NCBI GenBank assembly: GCA_016787525.1
Contig: JAEUUP010000089.1
Coordinates: forward strand, 62,001-126,000
Direction: 5' to 3'
DNA: 64,000 nucleotides
Source: Saprospiraceae bacterium
GTDB lineage: Bacteria > Bacteroidota > Bacteroidia > Chitinophagales > Saprospiraceae
This document shows, in pieces, positions 63,351 through 64,000 of the stretch. The first letter of the stretch is position 1. Each line of letters opens with the position of its first letter. A program made the translations under genes and the position numbers. The notes under the pieces were generated by a model, which did not search any database, had not been told where the DNA came from, and saw nothing but the letters and a program-made list of their open reading frames with translations.

Positions 63351-63923
63351 ATGAAACTCAAATTTTGGCTCTTAACAGGCTTGTTACTCTTTTCGAGAGG
63401 CTGTGATTTTTACTCCACCAGCTTGTGGTTTTTCCAACCCGACGGTATGAAAGGCGAAATGAACCCTCTCACCTACTTTTTTGGCGTAGGTTGGAACGGT
63501 TTAATCCTCGCCAACGTCATCGTTATCAGCTTGATACTTCACGCATTTTATCAGTACAGCTATCATAAAACAAAACCCCAGTTCACAACTCGGCCCAAGG
63601 ACTATATGGACTATGGCTCGCTCTTATACTTCAATCAATCAGGTCAATTGTACAAATTAATGTATCAATGCCCTAAGAATCACTCTGTTGCTTGGCAGCA
63701 TTTTGGTTATATTGTGGTGCGTGTCGTCATCATTTTAAGCTTTTTAGCCCCTGCTCACAACCTTTTGCAATACTACAATGTCGCAACGTATGACCTTGTA
63801 CTTGATGCCATTCACCTTGTCATGCGACCATTGCTCTTGATGGCTCTATTCGGTATCGCGTTATTGGTTTATTTTCAAATAAGGATTCTAAAAAAAGAGT
63901 TCGCAAAACTACCCCCTCAGTAA
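63351..63923 (+). CDS. Uncharacterised four-helix membrane protein
   Basis: 190 residues with helices at about 5-20, 45-70, 118-138 and 155-180. The N-terminal part has RGCDFYSTSLWFFQPDG and NPLTYFFGVGWNG, a pattern seen in several small membrane protein families of unknown role. It sits between a histidine kinase and a response regulator, so it may take part in the same signalling unit. The last codons are in the decamer at 63913-63922: CCT CAG TA+A supplies the stop. The next start codon is 4 bp after the stop. Confidence 0.72.
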   Translation: MKLKFWLLTGLLLFSRGCDFYSTSLWFFQPDGMKGEMNPLTYFFGVGWNGLILANVIVISLILHAFYQYSYHKTKPQFTTRPKDYMDYGSLLYFNQSGQLYKLMYQCPKNHSVAWQHFGYIVVRVVIILSFLAPAHNLLQYYNVATYDLVLDAIHLVMRPLLLMALFGIALLVYFQIRILKKEFAKLPPQ

Positions 63924-63926
63924 AAC

Positions 63927-64000
63927 ATGGCTTTATCGAACTCAAAAACCAAAATTCTCTTAGTCGAAGACGATGCCAGCATGGGCTTTCTGGTGAAAGA
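63927..64000 (+). CDS. Response regulator, N-terminal part (cut by window edge)
   Basis: The 24 visible codons read MALSNSKTKILLVEDDASMG and then FLVK. KILLVEDD is the beta-1/acidic pocket of a receiver domain. With the upstream kinase it forms a two-component system. The output domain is outside the window; Bacteroidota partners of such kinases are mostly OmpR-type, which I cannot check. Confidence 0.8.
   Translation, partial: MALSNSKTKILLVEDDASMGFLVK

Larger units (their letters stand above)
130..63922. repeat. Dispersed decamer TACTGAGGGG, 69 exact copies
   Basis: First bases of TACTGAGGGG on the + strand: 130, 3353, 4528, 5954, 6329, 6786, 7769, 9451, 14101, 14242, 16625, 21384, 21571, 24836, 25171, 27028, 27759, 29166, 29851, 30413, 32880, 34846, 39722, 42269, 43561, 44918, 50864, 51976, 53540, 54960, 57492, 58301, 59981. 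First bases of CCCCTCAGTA: 1460, 5909, 7976, 10021, 11624, 13069, 15655, 18057, 19127, 19544, 19900, 28335, 33898, 34236, 35466, 36723, 38073, 39302, 41289, 41445, 44552, 45906, 46256, 47448, 49670, 51348, 54935, 56022, 56367, 58005, 58282, 59354, 60193, 61865, 62721, 63913. Single-mismatch copies noticed: 9321, 10681, 15037, 21288, 30247, 31236, 59854. The G run often extends to five or six. The list was made by eye and could miss a copy. Known parallels in behaviour are neisserial DUS and Pasteurellaceae USS; a role here is inferred. Confidence 0.97.

Noticed and set aside
130-63922. Decamer as a Chi-like recombination hotspot or segregation (KOPS) signal
   Set aside because: Those are strongly strand-biased along a replichore; here 33 and 36 copies on the two strands, with no clear switch at dnaA. 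A whole-genome skew plot could revise this.
130-63922. Decamer as the footprint of a transposon or a restriction/HIP1-like palindrome
   Set aside because: Copies share no flanks beyond about one or two bases, occur without indels in paralogues, and the word is not a palindrome.

Overview
The window comes from a member of the Bacteroidota. The signs are three very large secreted proteins with type IX secretion (T9SS) C-terminal sorting domains, promoters of the TTG-N17..23-TAnnTTTG type, a long NusB, a DUF4175 protein, an ECF sigma factor beside a membrane-anchored beta-barrel protein, and PepSY-like and CAP-domain exported proteins. The class cannot be fixed from the sequence; Saprospiria or Cytophagia would be my guess. 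I saw no tRNA, rRNA, prophage or classical insertion sequence. The DNA is mostly chromosomal housekeeping and envelope genes, with small repeat-rich islands and scattered Rpn-type nuclease genes.

The outstanding feature is a non-palindromic decamer, TACTGAGGGG (reverse CCCCTCAGTA). I count 69 exact copies in 64 kb, about one per 0.9 kb, where chance predicts about 0.1. The strands are balanced (33 and 36). It lies inside genes in five of the six possible reading frames; the sixth would create a TGA stop and is not used. It also sits in the loops or forms both arms of transcription terminators. This behaves like the DNA-uptake sequences of Neisseria and Pasteurellaceae, but the word is different and I do not know a description of it.

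Layout. 0-6 kb: end of a DoxX-like gene, DUF4175 protein, DUF2071 protein, an Rpn nuclease with a duplicated 3' end. 6-14 kb: a 1438-residue T9SS protein, a palindromic element, a fossil of a T9SS gene, two agmatine-deiminase-like lipoproteins, an AraC/GyrI-like regulator. 14-19 kb: a leftward operon for an NAD(P)H-linked 2-oxoacid:ferredoxin oxidoreductase (GltD-like Fe-S flavoprotein, KorA with fused gamma domain, KorB). 20-25 kb: a second T9SS protein and a small lipoprotein. 25-30 kb: beta-barrel protein, second Rpn type, rarA, acyl-CoA dehydrogenase, then a repeat island (21-bp minisatellite, second palindromic element, motif-loop terminator). 30-38 kb: third T9SS protein, LolD/MacB-type ABC transporter pair, third Rpn gene, dockerin-like lipoprotein. 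38-43 kb: nusB, ECF sigma, anti-sigma/beta-barrel protein, PepSY-like lipoprotein behind three tandem promoter-like boxes that match the box before the sigma gene. 43-49 kb: TerC, GntP, CPBP protease, two CAP proteins. 49-55 kb: dnaA, aminotransferase, a secreted IIQDxVVF-repeat protein, an uncharacterised helical protein. 55-64 kb: VOC protein, leuS, an Rpn pseudogene with one amber codon, a class V aminotransferase-fold protein, a small helical protein, REP-like repeats, a histidine kinase, a small membrane protein and the start of a response regulator.

Working links between genes: the Kor operon joins 2-oxoacid oxidation to ferredoxin and NAD(P)H; the sigma factor, its likely anti-sigma partner and the PepSY lipoprotein look like one envelope regulon; the kinase and regulator at the right edge form a two-component system.
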